64,000 nucleotides of DNA from Flavobacterium humi (lineage in GTDB: Bacteria; Bacteroidota; Bacteroidia; Flavobacteriales; Flavobacteriaceae), in NCBI RefSeq assembly GCF_004745595.1, contig NZ_SRLH01000004.1, forward strand, positions 310,001 through 374,000, written 5' to 3'. The notes under the pieces are model-generated. The model was not told the origin of the DNA. It saw nothing but the letters and a program-made list of their open reading frames with translations, and did not search any database. Shown piece after piece: positions 7,342-16,101 of the stretch; positions within the stretch are counted from its first letter, which is position 1; each line of letters begins with the position of its first letter. A program made the position numbers and the translations under genes.

Positions 7342-9852
7342 TTATTCTTTGATGATTTTAAAGGACTTTTTGCCATTTTCGGTTTGGATTGTAATAAAAT
7401 AAAGTCCCTTTTGAAAATGACGGATGTCTATTTCCTGATTGTTTTGCGCTTTCCCGATGGCCAGTATCTTTCCATTGGTGTCCCGGATGGTATATTGGCT
7501 TGTTTCATTGTTACTGTTTTTGATGGAAAAAGAATCATGCGCCGGATTTGGATAAAGCGTACTGCTGTTTTGCGCCACGTTGTTTTCGGCCAGTGAAAGC
7601 ACAGACAAATCGCCTACTTTCATTCCATTTCCAAAACTGGAAACCCACATTTCATTGGGATTGTAAGGATTGAAGAAAACCCTTTCAGGTTGTTGGAACA
7701 AATAAGAAGCTACCCTGGAAAAAACAGGTGTTGCCGCATTGATATTGGAAGAAACCCATAAGCCCTGTACCTCCGTTGTGATAAAAAGCTGATTGGGATT
7801 TGAAGGGTTGAAGGTACACGAAGTTGCCCTGTCTAGGGTTGTCCCGGTAAGTTTGGTCCAGGTTGTCCCCCTGTTTGTTGTTTTGTATAGTCCTCCCAAT
7901 CCGTTTGGCGGCCCGCCCCAACCGCTAAAAACACAAGCATACCAGGTGTTTTGCGATGCGTCATTCGGATCAATCACTAAATCTTTTGTCCAATACTGCA
8001 TGCCGGAATGCGAAACGTCAGACCATGAATTTAAAGCCGGATTGTATATAAAAACACCGGAACTTGCGGTAAAGGAACTTGTCCTTCTTCCGGAATAGGT
8101 GCAAACTACTTTTCCATCATTCAATACCGTGATGCTGGCCGGATGTTTTTCGGTACGCGGCGGATTTGGGAGCAATGTCCAGGTGGATGCGGCCAACAAG
8201 TTCAGGTTTGTCGTTTTGTATATACCGCCAACGCCTGTACCATTGGCATAATGGATCACACTGGCATACGCTATATTGGGATTGTTGGGGTCAAGGGTAA
8301 TCCAGAATACAGGATGATTAAATACGTGTAGGTTTTGCCATGTCTGGCCTTCATTGGTAGAATATACAATCTTTCCTTCCGAGTCATTGGCGTCCAATTG
8401 GGCATCTGCCAGGCGGGTACTCTGATACATATCATGTACGCCCGATGTGGCCATAAACAGTGTGGCATTGACCGGATGCTGTGCAATCCTGTAACTGGAA
8501 TTGGCAGTGTGGCCGGTATAATTGAAGGACCATGAAGTTCCGGCGTCATCACTTTTAATCCCTTTGATATCAGAAAAACAAGACCACATTTTATTGGCAT
8601 TTGTCCAATGTATTTGCCAGCAGGTCGTGTTTTCCAAGCCGATGCTTTTATAGGATTTGAAAGGTGGCGTATTGGAATTGGCATTGTTTTGCGTACTCGC
8701 GTCAACATAAGCCTGTTGCCAGGTACTACCGCCATTAGTTGTTTTGTGGACAAAACCAAAATCGCCAAAAATCACCTTGTTTGCATTATTTGGTGCTACG
8801 GCCATACCAAAGGCACATTCGCCATAACCCCAGCCTCTGTCGCCTCCCTGTCCGCTCCAGCCGGTATTGATATTGGCATTATTGGTACTGTTAAATACAT
8901 GATTCCACAAATTACCTCCATTAACCGATTTCAGCACAGTGGGAACGCCAGCTGAATTGCTTCCTGCCAAATATACCGTGTTGATATCATTGTTGGCCAT
9001 AGCCACGAACATAGGAAAATCAGTGCCTGGAGTGATTCCAGTCATTTTGGAAGTCCAGTTCCCGCTTCCGTAATCTACTGAAAAGACGCCTTTCATAAAC
9101 CCGTCATAATCCGAACCGGGAAGCCCTGGATAAATATCTCCTGCAGCTGCGGTGAGGCAGAATAATCGGGTAATGCCACCGGATTTCGCTCCTGCAAAGG
9201 ACCAGATTCTATCGGCCACCGGAATTCCTGTAATAGGGGATGTAGCCCATGAGCTTCCGCCATTACCAGATACGAGCAGTCCGTCATTGGTACCGATAAA
9301 GATGGTGTTGCCGTCAAAAAAAACACCGCCTACCGTATTGCCCTGGCCAGAATTTGCAGCATTATGGATGTTGGTAAAAGTATTTCCTCCGTTACTGGAA
9401 AAATAAATTTCGCCATAATAAGAAATGATGACGCGGCTCGCATTGTTGTAATCTACGTTGATAGAAAAAGTTTCTTCGCTGCTATCCGGATTTCCCGGTA
9501 AAGGATTCCATGTGGTTCCGCCATCTGTAGTTTTCATGGGAATAGCCATATCGTTAGCATAACTGATGGTATACAGAATCCCTGGAGTGGAAGTAAAGCA
9601 TACTTTCGAATTATGCCCGCCTATTATTTTTTGGGAATCTACCTGGGAGTAATGCAGGCCAAAATCTGTGGTGTGGAACAATTCGCCCATATCGCATGAA
9701 GCGTAATATTCGTTATCGGCTGTAGGATTTATCGATAAGGAAAACATGGCACCTCCTCCGCCAATTCCTCTTGAAGTAAAAGGGATTTGCTGCGAAAATA
9801 TATTTTGGAATTGCCATAGTATCAAAATAATCAGGAAAGTAGTCTTTCTCAT
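7342..9852 (-). CDS. Secreted beta-propeller (BNR/sortilin-like) protein with T9SS sorting domain
   Basis: This 836-residue protein has a Sec signal peptide (MRKTTFLIILILWQFQNIFSQQ). A long repeat region contains many BNR/Asp-box-like units: TTDGGTTW, SVNGGNLW, TTNGGSTW, STNEGQTW and TTNRGTTW. The pattern resembles two seven-bladed propellers, as in GH74 xyloglucanases, Vps10/sortilin domains and exo-sialidases. The last about 75 residues (from LYPNPAHDSFSIK through GLYFITI to SFKIIKE) are a type-A T9SS sorting domain, so it should be exported through the type IX secretion system and displayed or released. I cannot identify catalytic aspartates from the sequence alone, so glycosidase versus non-catalytic adhesin is undecided. 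Confidence 0.85.
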   Translation of the reverse strand: MRKTTFLIILILWQFQNIFSQQIPFTSRGIGGGGAMFSLSINPTADNEYYASCDMGELFHTTDFGLHYSQVDSQKIIGGHNSKVCFTSTPGILYTISYANDMAIPMKTTDGGTTWNPLPGNPDSSEETFSINVDYNNASRVIISYYGEIYFSSNGGNTFTNIHNAANSGQGNTVGGVFFDGNTIFIGTNDGLLVSGNGGSSWATSPITGIPVADRIWSFAGAKSGGITRLFCLTAAAGDIYPGLPGSDYDGFMKGVFSVDYGSGNWTSKMTGITPGTDFPMFVAMANNDINTVYLAGSNSAGVPTVLKSVNGGNLWNHVFNSTNNANINTGWSGQGGDRGWGYGECAFGMAVAPNNANKVIFGDFGFVHKTTNGGSTWQQAYVDASTQNNANSNTPPFKSYKSIGLENTTCWQIHWTNANKMWSCFSDIKGIKSDDAGTSWSFNYTGHTANSSYRIAQHPVNATLFMATSGVHDMYQSTRLADAQLDANDSEGKIVYSTNEGQTWQNLHVFNHPVFWITLDPNNPNIAYASVIHYANGTGVGGIYKTTNLNLLAASTWTLLPNPPRTEKHPASITVLNDGKVVCTYSGRRTSSFTASSGVFIYNPALNSWSDVSHSGMQYWTKDLVIDPNDASQNTWYACVFSGWGGPPNGLGGLYKTTNRGTTWTKLTGTTLDRATSCTFNPSNPNQLFITTEVQGLWVSSNINAATPVFSRVASYLFQQPERVFFNPYNPNEMWVSSFGNGMKVGDLSVLSLAENNVAQNSSTLYPNPAHDSFSIKNSNNETSQYTIRDTNGKILAIGKAQNNQEIDIRHFQKGLYFITIQTENGKKSFKIIKE

Positions 9853-9956
9853 GGTTTTAAACTTTTAAGTAGATTATGTTTTTTGGGTAGATGTTATGTG
9901 TTATGAATAAAAGAACGTAAAGGCTTATTTAGTTTCAATAGTGTTTTAATGGCATA

Positions 9957-10427
9957 TCAAATTGATTTTACAAAGTATAATAAAAGGATACCAAATATAA
10001 TGAGGTCGGTTGCCAAAGCAAATTTTTCGTTTGTCCCTGCCGGTTTTTTTATCAAATGCTGAAGCCCTGCGATCCCATAATAAAGCCCGCTTCCAAAAGC
10101 ACTGACAATCCTCCATTGGGGCAGGAATAAAGAAACAATGCCTATTAACCCAAAACATAGATTGGCAAATCCGAGTTCCCGGACAATAGGAAAACTTTCT
10201 TCTGTTTGTATTTGGAAAATGTGTTTAGCTGTAAACCCGGGATCTTTAATTTGTTTTATGCCTGCGATAAACAAACGAAATCCAACAGCGAAGAAAATGA
10301 ACCATTTGCCAAATAAATCGAAAGAAAGGAAAGTACTGCCGTTTCGTATTGCTTCTATAAAGAAACAAACAACAGGCAGGAAAAAAGTTAAAAGCGAAAC
10401 ACTGAAAATGTAAATTTTATTGGTCAT
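9957..10427 (-). CDS. Four-span membrane protein, DUF6790-like
   Basis: The 156-residue protein has predicted spans at about 6-26, 40-58, 88-103 and 136-153, with a conserved-looking segment VRELGFANLCFGLIGIVSLF near 82-101. This resembles the small DUF6790 membrane family from memory; the match is moderate. No function is known for that family. It is on the minus strand between spoT (downstream of the spoT stop by 198 bp) and the T9SS propeller gene, and is probably transcribed on its own. Confidence 0.7.
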   Translation of the reverse strand: MTNKIYIFSVSLLTFFLPVVCFFIEAIRNGSTFLSFDLFGKWFIFFAVGFRLFIAGIKQIKDPGFTAKHIFQIQTEESFPIVRELGFANLCFGLIGIVSLFLPQWRIVSAFGSGLYYGIAGLQHLIKKPAGTNEKFALATDLIIFGILLLYFVKSI

Positions 10428-10625
10428 ACGCAGGCTTTTAGCGATTGAAAATGGTGTAAGATAATTCTTAACGTATAGATGCTTTTTTTATTGTATTGTT
10501 GCATCATTTCTTTCTACATGCCTAATCGCCAATGCGGTATCGTTATCACTCCGTAACTTTTTATCGGGAGAAGCGTTACGAATTTGCGGGATATTTATTT
10601 TCTGATATGGAATTTGCAGTTGTTT

Positions 10626-12845
10626 TTAACTATTGTAAACCCTTGTCACTTTATCGACTCCATCGATTTTTTTTATATTATCGATCAGTTTTTTCAAAAT
10701 GGTGTTATTCGGTACAATAACCGCTAAAGTCCCGTTGAAAATCCCGGCTTCGCCACTCAATGAAATACTTTGGATGTTTACGTGCATATTGTTGGAAATG
10801 ACACGGGTCAATTCATTGGTAAGCCCCAAACTGTCCATGCCGGTTATCTCCAGGATCGCCTTGAAATCCTGTTGTGAGGAATCGATCCATTTGGCCTGCA
10901 TGATACGGTAAGCATAGTTTGACTGCATGCTGATGGCATTGGGACAATCTCTTTTATGGACTTTGATCCCTTCGTTTATCGTTACAAAACCAAAAACAGG
11001 ATCGCCTGGGATAGGGTTGCAGCAAGTGGATAATTTATAATCCAATTTGTCTTGTTCCACCCCGAAAACCAGCATGTCGTAACTGCTTGACAATTCATTT
11101 TTCTGGATCAGTTCAGGATTGGCGGATGGCCCTCTTTTGATTTTGTTCTTGAAGAAATTGATAAACGTATTGCTTTTCTGGGCGGCAAAATCTTTTAATT
11201 GCTGGTTGTCAATAGAACCGATTCCAACCCTGTAAAACAAATCCAGGCTGGTTTTCAGTTTTAGGAATGCTACAAGTTCGTTGATAGTCTGCTCATTGAG
11301 CGTGATCTTCAGGTGTTTCAGTTTACGGCTTAAGATTTCCCTTCCGTCTTCGGCAATTTTCTTGGTGTTTTCGTTAAGAACGTTGCGGATTTTGTTTTTG
11401 GCCCTTGAAGTCGTCACATAATCAAGCCAGTTGATGGTTGGTTTCTGATGTTGGGAAGTGATGATTTCGATCTGGTCGCCGCTTTTTAGTTCATGGTTCA
11501 GCGGGACTAATCTTCCATTGACACGGGTTCCGCGGGTCTTGATGCCAATTTCCGAATGGATGCTGAAAGCAAAATCGAGGGAAGTGGCTCCTTTGGGCAA
11601 TGATTTTATTTCCCCTTTTGGCGTAAAGACATAAATTTCCTTGGCATACAGGTTCATCTTGAAATCTTCCACAAAATCCACCGCATTGGTTTCGGCATTT
11701 TCCAGTGCTTCCTTGAGTAAATTCAGCCAAACGTCCAAACCGCTCTCTTCATTGGCGCCTTGTTTGTATTTGTAATGCGCAGCATAGCCTTTTTCGGCAA
11801 TTTCATCCATCCGTTCGCTTCGCACCTGGATTTCCACCCAGCGGCCCAGCGGCCCCATAACGGTAATATGCAGGGCTTCATATCCTGTCGATTTTGGGGA
11901 AGAGATCCAGTCGCGCAATCGGCTCGGGCTCGGCCTGTAATGATCGGTAACCACCGAATAAATCTTCCAGGCCAAAAACTTTTCGTCGTGCGGATTGGAT
12001 TTGTAAACGATGCGAAGGGCGAATTTATCGTATACTTCATCAAAACTGACATTCTGTGCCGCCATTTTCCTGCGGATGGAATAGATGGATTTTGGGCGGC
12101 CTTTGATGATGTACTCGACACCTTCTTCATCTAGGGATTTTTTCAGGACGTCCGAAATACTTTTGATATACGCATCCTGTTCTTCTTTGGTTTCTTTTAT
12201 TTTGCTTACAATATCGTTGTAAACAGCTGGTTCCGTGTATTTTAATCCTAAATCTTCTAGCTGTGTCTTAATGTTGTACAAACCCAACCTGTGGGCGAGC
12301 GGAGCATAAATGTATAAGGTTTCCGATGCGATTTTGACCTGCTTGTAATCGACCATGGATTCCATGGTTTGCATATTGTGCAGCCTGTCGGCCAGCTTGA
12401 TGATGATTACCCGGACATCGTCATTGAGCGTGAGCAGCATCTTACGGAAGTTTTCGGCCTGCATCGAAATGTTCATGTCTTTTTTGACCTGCGATATTTT
12501 GGTCAGGCCTTCCACCAGCTGGGCTACTTTAGGATTGAACAATTTTTCGATATCCTCAACCGTAATATCCGTGTCTTCAACGACATCATGCATTAAAGCT
12601 GCTGCGATGGCTGTGGCGCCAAGCCCGATTTCACCCGCTACGATTTTTGCCACGGCGATAGGGTGGAAGATATAGGCTTCTCCCGATTTGCGGCGTTGGT
12701 CCTGATGCGCTTCAACGGCGACATCAAAAGCTTTTCGGATTAATTTTTTGTCTTCGGGAGAAAGTGTCTGATAACTTATGCGAAGCAATTCCTTGTATTC
12801 CTGTGCAATCGCTTTGTTTTCTTTTTCTATATCAATTTCGACCAT
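10626..12845 (-). CDS. spoT: Bifunctional (p)ppGpp synthetase/hydrolase (RelA/SpoT homologue)
   Basis: The 739-residue Rel-type enzyme makes pppGpp/ppGpp from ATP and GTP/GDP and hydrolyses it, controlling the stringent response. Its parts, in order, are: HD hydrolase domain (about 45-200) with HPIAVAKIVAGEIGL, the intact HDxxED box in LMHDVVEDTDIT and KLADRLHNMQTM; synthetase domain (about 235-350) with KGRPKSIYSIRRKM and EKGYAAHYKYK; TGS (about 395-455, KGEIKSLPKGATSLDFAFSIH); a helical/zinc-finger-like region including STCCNPIPGD; and a C-terminal ACT domain (about 660-739). Both catalytic domains look intact, so it is bifunctional. The ATG at 12845 has a good promoter just upstream. Length is normal. 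Confidence 0.97.
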   Translation of the reverse strand: MVEIDIEKENKAIAQEYKELLRISYQTLSPEDKKLIRKAFDVAVEAHQDQRRKSGEAYIFHPIAVAKIVAGEIGLGATAIAAALMHDVVEDTDITVEDIEKLFNPKVAQLVEGLTKISQVKKDMNISMQAENFRKMLLTLNDDVRVIIIKLADRLHNMQTMESMVDYKQVKIASETLYIYAPLAHRLGLYNIKTQLEDLGLKYTEPAVYNDIVSKIKETKEEQDAYIKSISDVLKKSLDEEGVEYIIKGRPKSIYSIRRKMAAQNVSFDEVYDKFALRIVYKSNPHDEKFLAWKIYSVVTDHYRPSPSRLRDWISSPKSTGYEALHITVMGPLGRWVEIQVRSERMDEIAEKGYAAHYKYKQGANEESGLDVWLNLLKEALENAETNAVDFVEDFKMNLYAKEIYVFTPKGEIKSLPKGATSLDFAFSIHSEIGIKTRGTRVNGRLVPLNHELKSGDQIEIITSQHQKPTINWLDYVTTSRAKNKIRNVLNENTKKIAEDGREILSRKLKHLKITLNEQTINELVAFLKLKTSLDLFYRVGIGSIDNQQLKDFAAQKSNTFINFFKNKIKRGPSANPELIQKNELSSSYDMLVFGVEQDKLDYKLSTCCNPIPGDPVFGFVTINEGIKVHKRDCPNAISMQSNYAYRIMQAKWIDSSQQDFKAILEITGMDSLGLTNELTRVISNNMHVNIQSISLSGEAGIFNGTLAVIVPNNTILKKLIDNIKKIDGVDKVTRVYNS

Positions 12846-12866
12846 AGCATACCTCTTCTTATTCCC

Positions 12867-12897
12867 TAAAGTTACAAATTACTACTGATATACACAA
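12867..12897 (-). promoter_or_regulatory. Promoter for the (p)ppGpp synthetase gene
   Basis: On the minus strand TTG (12897-12895), a 20-nt spacer and TAACTTTA (12874-12867) approximate the Bacteroidota consensus, about 20 bp before the ATG at 12845. The last base of the -7 box differs (A for G). Confidence 0.5.
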
Positions 12898-12915
12898 GAG
12901 TCCTTTTTTTACCCA

Positions 12916-13707
12916 TTATTGAAAGCCACGCTGTCTTTTTGCCTCAAAAATAAGTATCGCGGCTGCTACCGAAACATTCATCGAATCAATTTCGCCCTGC
13001 ATTGGGATAATGATGTTTTGGGTGGCATTGTCCCTCCATTCTGCAGAAAGCCCCGTAGCTTCGGTTCCCACTACCAGCGCGGTAGGCTTCGTATAATCCT
13101 GTGTATGGTAGGCTGTCGAATTTTGCAGCGTTGCCGCATACATATTGATATTCCTGGCTTTTAGGAAATCGATGATCTCCTGGGTTGTACCGGTCGCAAT
13201 CTGGTTGGTAAACAAACAGCCAACGCTCGAACGTACAATATTAGGGTTGAACATATCGCTTTTTGGGTTGGCGATAATGACAGCGTCAATATGGGCTGCG
13301 TCGGCAGTACGGAGCATTGCGCCTATATTCCCGGGTTTTTCAGGAGCTTCGGCAACAAGGATGAGTGGTTTTTCGGATAACTGGAGTGCAGCTAAGTCAA
13401 ACGGTTTGGTTTTGGCTACGGCCAAAATACCTTCGGTGGTGTCCCTATAGGCTAATTTCTGGTATACTTCTTTCGATATTTCGATTAATTCAGCATTCCC
13501 GAGCGGCAATTTGGTTATTTGCGATGCCGGAATCAGGTCTGGCAGGAACAAAACGCTTTCGATTTCGAATCCGCCCTTAACGGCCAATTCCATCTCACGT
13601 TGCCCTTCTATTAAAAAACGGCCTGATTGTTTCCGGGCTTTTGCTTTTTCCTGTAGTAAAACCAGGGATTTTATAAACGGATTTTGTACTGAAGTAATTT
13701 GTTTCAT
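12916..13707 (-). CDS. TrmH/SpoU-family RNA 2'-O-methyltransferase
   Basis: The 263-residue SPOUT methyltransferase would 2'-O-methylate a ribose in rRNA or tRNA using S-adenosylmethionine. The N-terminal about 95 residues are a substrate-binding domain (MKQITSVQNPFIKSLVLLQEK and GRFLIEGQREMELA). The trefoil-knot domain shows the three SpoU motifs: EAPEKPGNIGAMLRTADA (about 123-140), NPNIVRSSVG (153-162) and IPMQGEIDSMNVSVAAAILIFE (233-254). The knot arginine and asparagine are present. The substrate nucleotide cannot be told from sequence. It lies between the DUF58 gene (11-bp gap) and the (p)ppGpp synthetase gene, and may be the last gene of the MoxR operon. Confidence 0.9.
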   Translation of the reverse strand: MKQITSVQNPFIKSLVLLQEKAKARKQSGRFLIEGQREMELAVKGGFEIESVLFLPDLIPASQITKLPLGNAELIEISKEVYQKLAYRDTTEGILAVAKTKPFDLAALQLSEKPLILVAEAPEKPGNIGAMLRTADAAHIDAVIIANPKSDMFNPNIVRSSVGCLFTNQIATGTTQEIIDFLKARNINMYAATLQNSTAYHTQDYTKPTALVVGTEATGLSAEWRDNATQNIIIPMQGEIDSMNVSVAAAILIFEAKRQRGFQ

Positions 13708-13717
13708 CGCAGCAAAG

Positions 13718-15049
13718 TTACAAAATTCCCCTGGCCTTTATTTCCAGGTATTTATTAATGGTATCCAAAGTAAGGTTTTCGGGCTGGGTCAGGACAGAAT
13801 AGATGCCGTATTTCTTCAATTCATTAACGATGAGGCGTTTTTCAAAATCAAATTTTTCGGCAATGACCTTGTCGTACACTTCCTGGATGCTGTCTGATTT
13901 TTTGTCAATGAGCTGGTTCAATTCGGTATTGTTGAAAAAAACGACTACCAGCAAATGGCTTTTTGCAATCCCTTTCAAATAAGGCAACTGGCGGTGCAAC
14001 CCGTCCAATGTTTCAAAATTGGTATATAAGATGATCAAGCTCCGGTGGTTGATGTTTTTTTTGATATCCACATACAAACGGCTGAAATCGCTTTCGAAAT
14101 AATTGGTTTTGATATTGTACAGCGATTCGAGGATTTTGGACATTTGCGAGGAGCGTTTTTCTGCAAAAACCCTGTTTTCCACCTTTTTGGAAAAAGCAAA
14201 CATGCCCGCCTTGTCCTGTTTTTTAAGGATGACATTCGAGAGTACCAAGGTTGCATTGATCGCATAATCCAGTAAACTCAAACCGTTAAAAGGCATTTTC
14301 ATCACACGGCCTTTGTCAATGGCCATGTAGACAGATTGCGATTTTTCGTCCTGGAACTGATTGACCATCAGCGAATTTTTCTTGGCTGTGGCTTTCCAGT
14401 TCAATGTCCGGATATCGTCACCGGGAACATATTCCTTGATTTGCTCAAATTCCATGGTATGGCCGATCCTGCGGATTTTTTTGATGCCGTATTGGAATAA
14501 ATTATTGGAAAAAGCGATCAAATCGTATTTCCGCAGCTGGATGTAGGACGGATAGGTAGGCACCATTTGGCCCTGGTCAAAGGTGAACCGCCTGGAAATG
14601 ATCCGCAAAGGGGAAGAAACATATACATTCAGGCTCCCGAAAGAATATTCTCCGCGTTCGGTAGGCCTTAGGAAATAATTGATTTCATCCAGGGAGGAAG
14701 CTTTTACTTTTCGGGTAATCCCAAAATCCCTGACCTGGAACTGAAAAGGGATTTCATCGATGATTTTTAAGGAAACAGGAAAAGTATAGAAGTTCTTTAT
14801 GCTGATACTGATTGGGTTTTCATCACCATTGGATAATTTTTCAGGCGTAATCCGTTTGGCTTCGATCCCGCTTTTGGCAAAAAATAAAATCAGGACATCC
14901 AACAGCAGGAAAGTCATCAATATCAATAAAATATACCGCGCCATATTGAATAGTGCCGGGAAAATAAAAGCACAGGCAAATAAGGCAACCACTCCGCCCA
15001 AGGCGTAGAAAAAGAAATTATTGAGGTATAGTTTTTTAAAGAAATCCAA
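13718..15049 (-). CDS. DUF58 domain protein of the MoxR cluster
   Basis: The 443-residue protein has two N-terminal membrane spans (about 10-30 and 35-55). A beta-rich extracytoplasmic or linker region follows, then the DUF58 core with EYVPGDDIRTLNWKATAKKNSLMVNQF at about 205-231. That signature precedes a von Willebrand A-like fold (QSVYMAIDKGR...). DUF58 proteins pair with MoxR AAA+ ATPases and are thought to act as vWA-like adaptors for assembly or remodelling of membrane complexes. It starts 17 bp after the MoxR stop, so translation is probably coupled. Its biochemical role is not established anywhere I know of. Confidence 0.9.
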   Translation of the reverse strand: MDFFKKLYLNNFFFYALGGVVALFACAFIFPALFNMARYILLILMTFLLLDVLILFFAKSGIEAKRITPEKLSNGDENPISISIKNFYTFPVSLKIIDEIPFQFQVRDFGITRKVKASSLDEINYFLRPTERGEYSFGSLNVYVSSPLRIISRRFTFDQGQMVPTYPSYIQLRKYDLIAFSNNLFQYGIKKIRRIGHTMEFEQIKEYVPGDDIRTLNWKATAKKNSLMVNQFQDEKSQSVYMAIDKGRVMKMPFNGLSLLDYAINATLVLSNVILKKQDKAGMFAFSKKVENRVFAEKRSSQMSKILESLYNIKTNYFESDFSRLYVDIKKNINHRSLIILYTNFETLDGLHRQLPYLKGIAKSHLLVVVFFNNTELNQLIDKKSDSIQEVYDKVIAEKFDFEKRLIVNELKKYGIYSVLTQPENLTLDTINKYLEIKARGIL

Positions 15050-15066
15050 TTGGCTTTTGTTTAAGT

Positions 15067-16074
15067 TTATCGTGGTATTTCAACCGTTTCAATGATCTGT
15101 TTGATGATTTCGATACTGGTAATGCCTTCCATTTCTCTTTCGGGAGTTACGATGACACGGTGCTGCAATACCGGAATGGCCGCTTCTTTAATATCTTCTG
15201 GAGTGACAAAATCACGCCCGCGGATGGCTGCAAAACCTTTGGCTGCATTCAGGATAGCGATGGAAGCACGAGGAGAAGCCCCTAAATACAAGAAGGCATT
15301 TTCACGGGTGTTCACGACAATTTTAGCAATATATTCCACTAAATTATGTTCTACGATAATCTGTTTGACCAATGTTTGGTAGTGCTGGATATCTGCTGCA
15401 GTAAGCACTGTTTTTATGTTTTCGAGTTTTCCGTGGTTTTGCAAGGCATGTTCCCGCTGGATGATGGCAATCTCCTGGTCCAATTTCGGATAATCGATGG
15501 CAATCTTAAAAAGGAAACGGTCTAATTGGGCTTCTGGCAAACGGTATGTCCCTTCTTGCTCAATCGGGTTTTGTGTGGCAATTACCAAAAACGGGGTGTC
15601 TAAAATAAAGGCATGGCCATCAATAGTGATCTGCCTTTCTTCCATAACTTCGAACAAGGCTGCCTGGGTTTTGGCCGGGGCACGGTTGATTTCATCGATA
15701 AGGATCAGATTGGAGAAAATAGGCCCTTTTTTGAATTCAAATTCTGACTTTTTCAAATCAAACACAGAAGTTCCCAAAATATCCGAAGGCATCAAATCCG
15801 GTGTAAACTGAATCCTGCTGAATCCGATCTGCATGGTTTTGGCCAATAATTTAGCGGTGATGGTTTTGGCAACACCAGGAACACCTTCGAGTAAAACGTG
15901 GCCGTTTGAAAGGATGGCAACCAATAACTGGTCGATCATTTTTTCCTGGCCTACAATAACTGTCCCCAGTTCGTTTTTGATGGCCGTAATGCTGTCCAAA
16001 AGGGGCGACAGGTTTATTCTTGATTCGAAATTGACGTTTCCGGTTTGGGTTTCCGTATTGGTTATATCTTCCAT
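15067..16074 (-). CDS. MoxR-family AAA+ ATPase
   Basis: This 335-residue chaperone-like ATPase has a Walker A motif in EGVPGVAKT (residues 63-71) and Walker B LILIDEINRAPAKTQAALFEVMEER at about 122-146. Sensor 1 lies in LVIATQNPIEQEGTYRLPEAQLDRFLF and sensor 2 in LGASPRASIAIL. MoxR proteins form hexamers and drive conformational change in partner proteins, usually the vWA/DUF58 proteins encoded beside them. Here the neighbours are DUF58 downstream (17 bp) and the DUF4350 gene upstream (28 bp), a classic MoxR arrangement. The family call is very secure; the target complex is unknown. Confidence 0.95.
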   Translation of the reverse strand: MEDITNTETQTGNVNFESRINLSPLLDSITAIKNELGTVIVGQEKMIDQLLVAILSNGHVLLEGVPGVAKTITAKLLAKTMQIGFSRIQFTPDLMPSDILGTSVFDLKKSEFEFKKGPIFSNLILIDEINRAPAKTQAALFEVMEERQITIDGHAFILDTPFLVIATQNPIEQEGTYRLPEAQLDRFLFKIAIDYPKLDQEIAIIQREHALQNHGKLENIKTVLTAADIQHYQTLVKQIIVEHNLVEYIAKIVVNTRENAFLYLGASPRASIAILNAAKGFAAIRGRDFVTPEDIKEAAIPVLQHRVIVTPEREMEGITSIEIIKQIIETVEIPR

Positions 16075-16101
16075 AATGGTATGTTTGAGATTTTATTTTT
16101 G

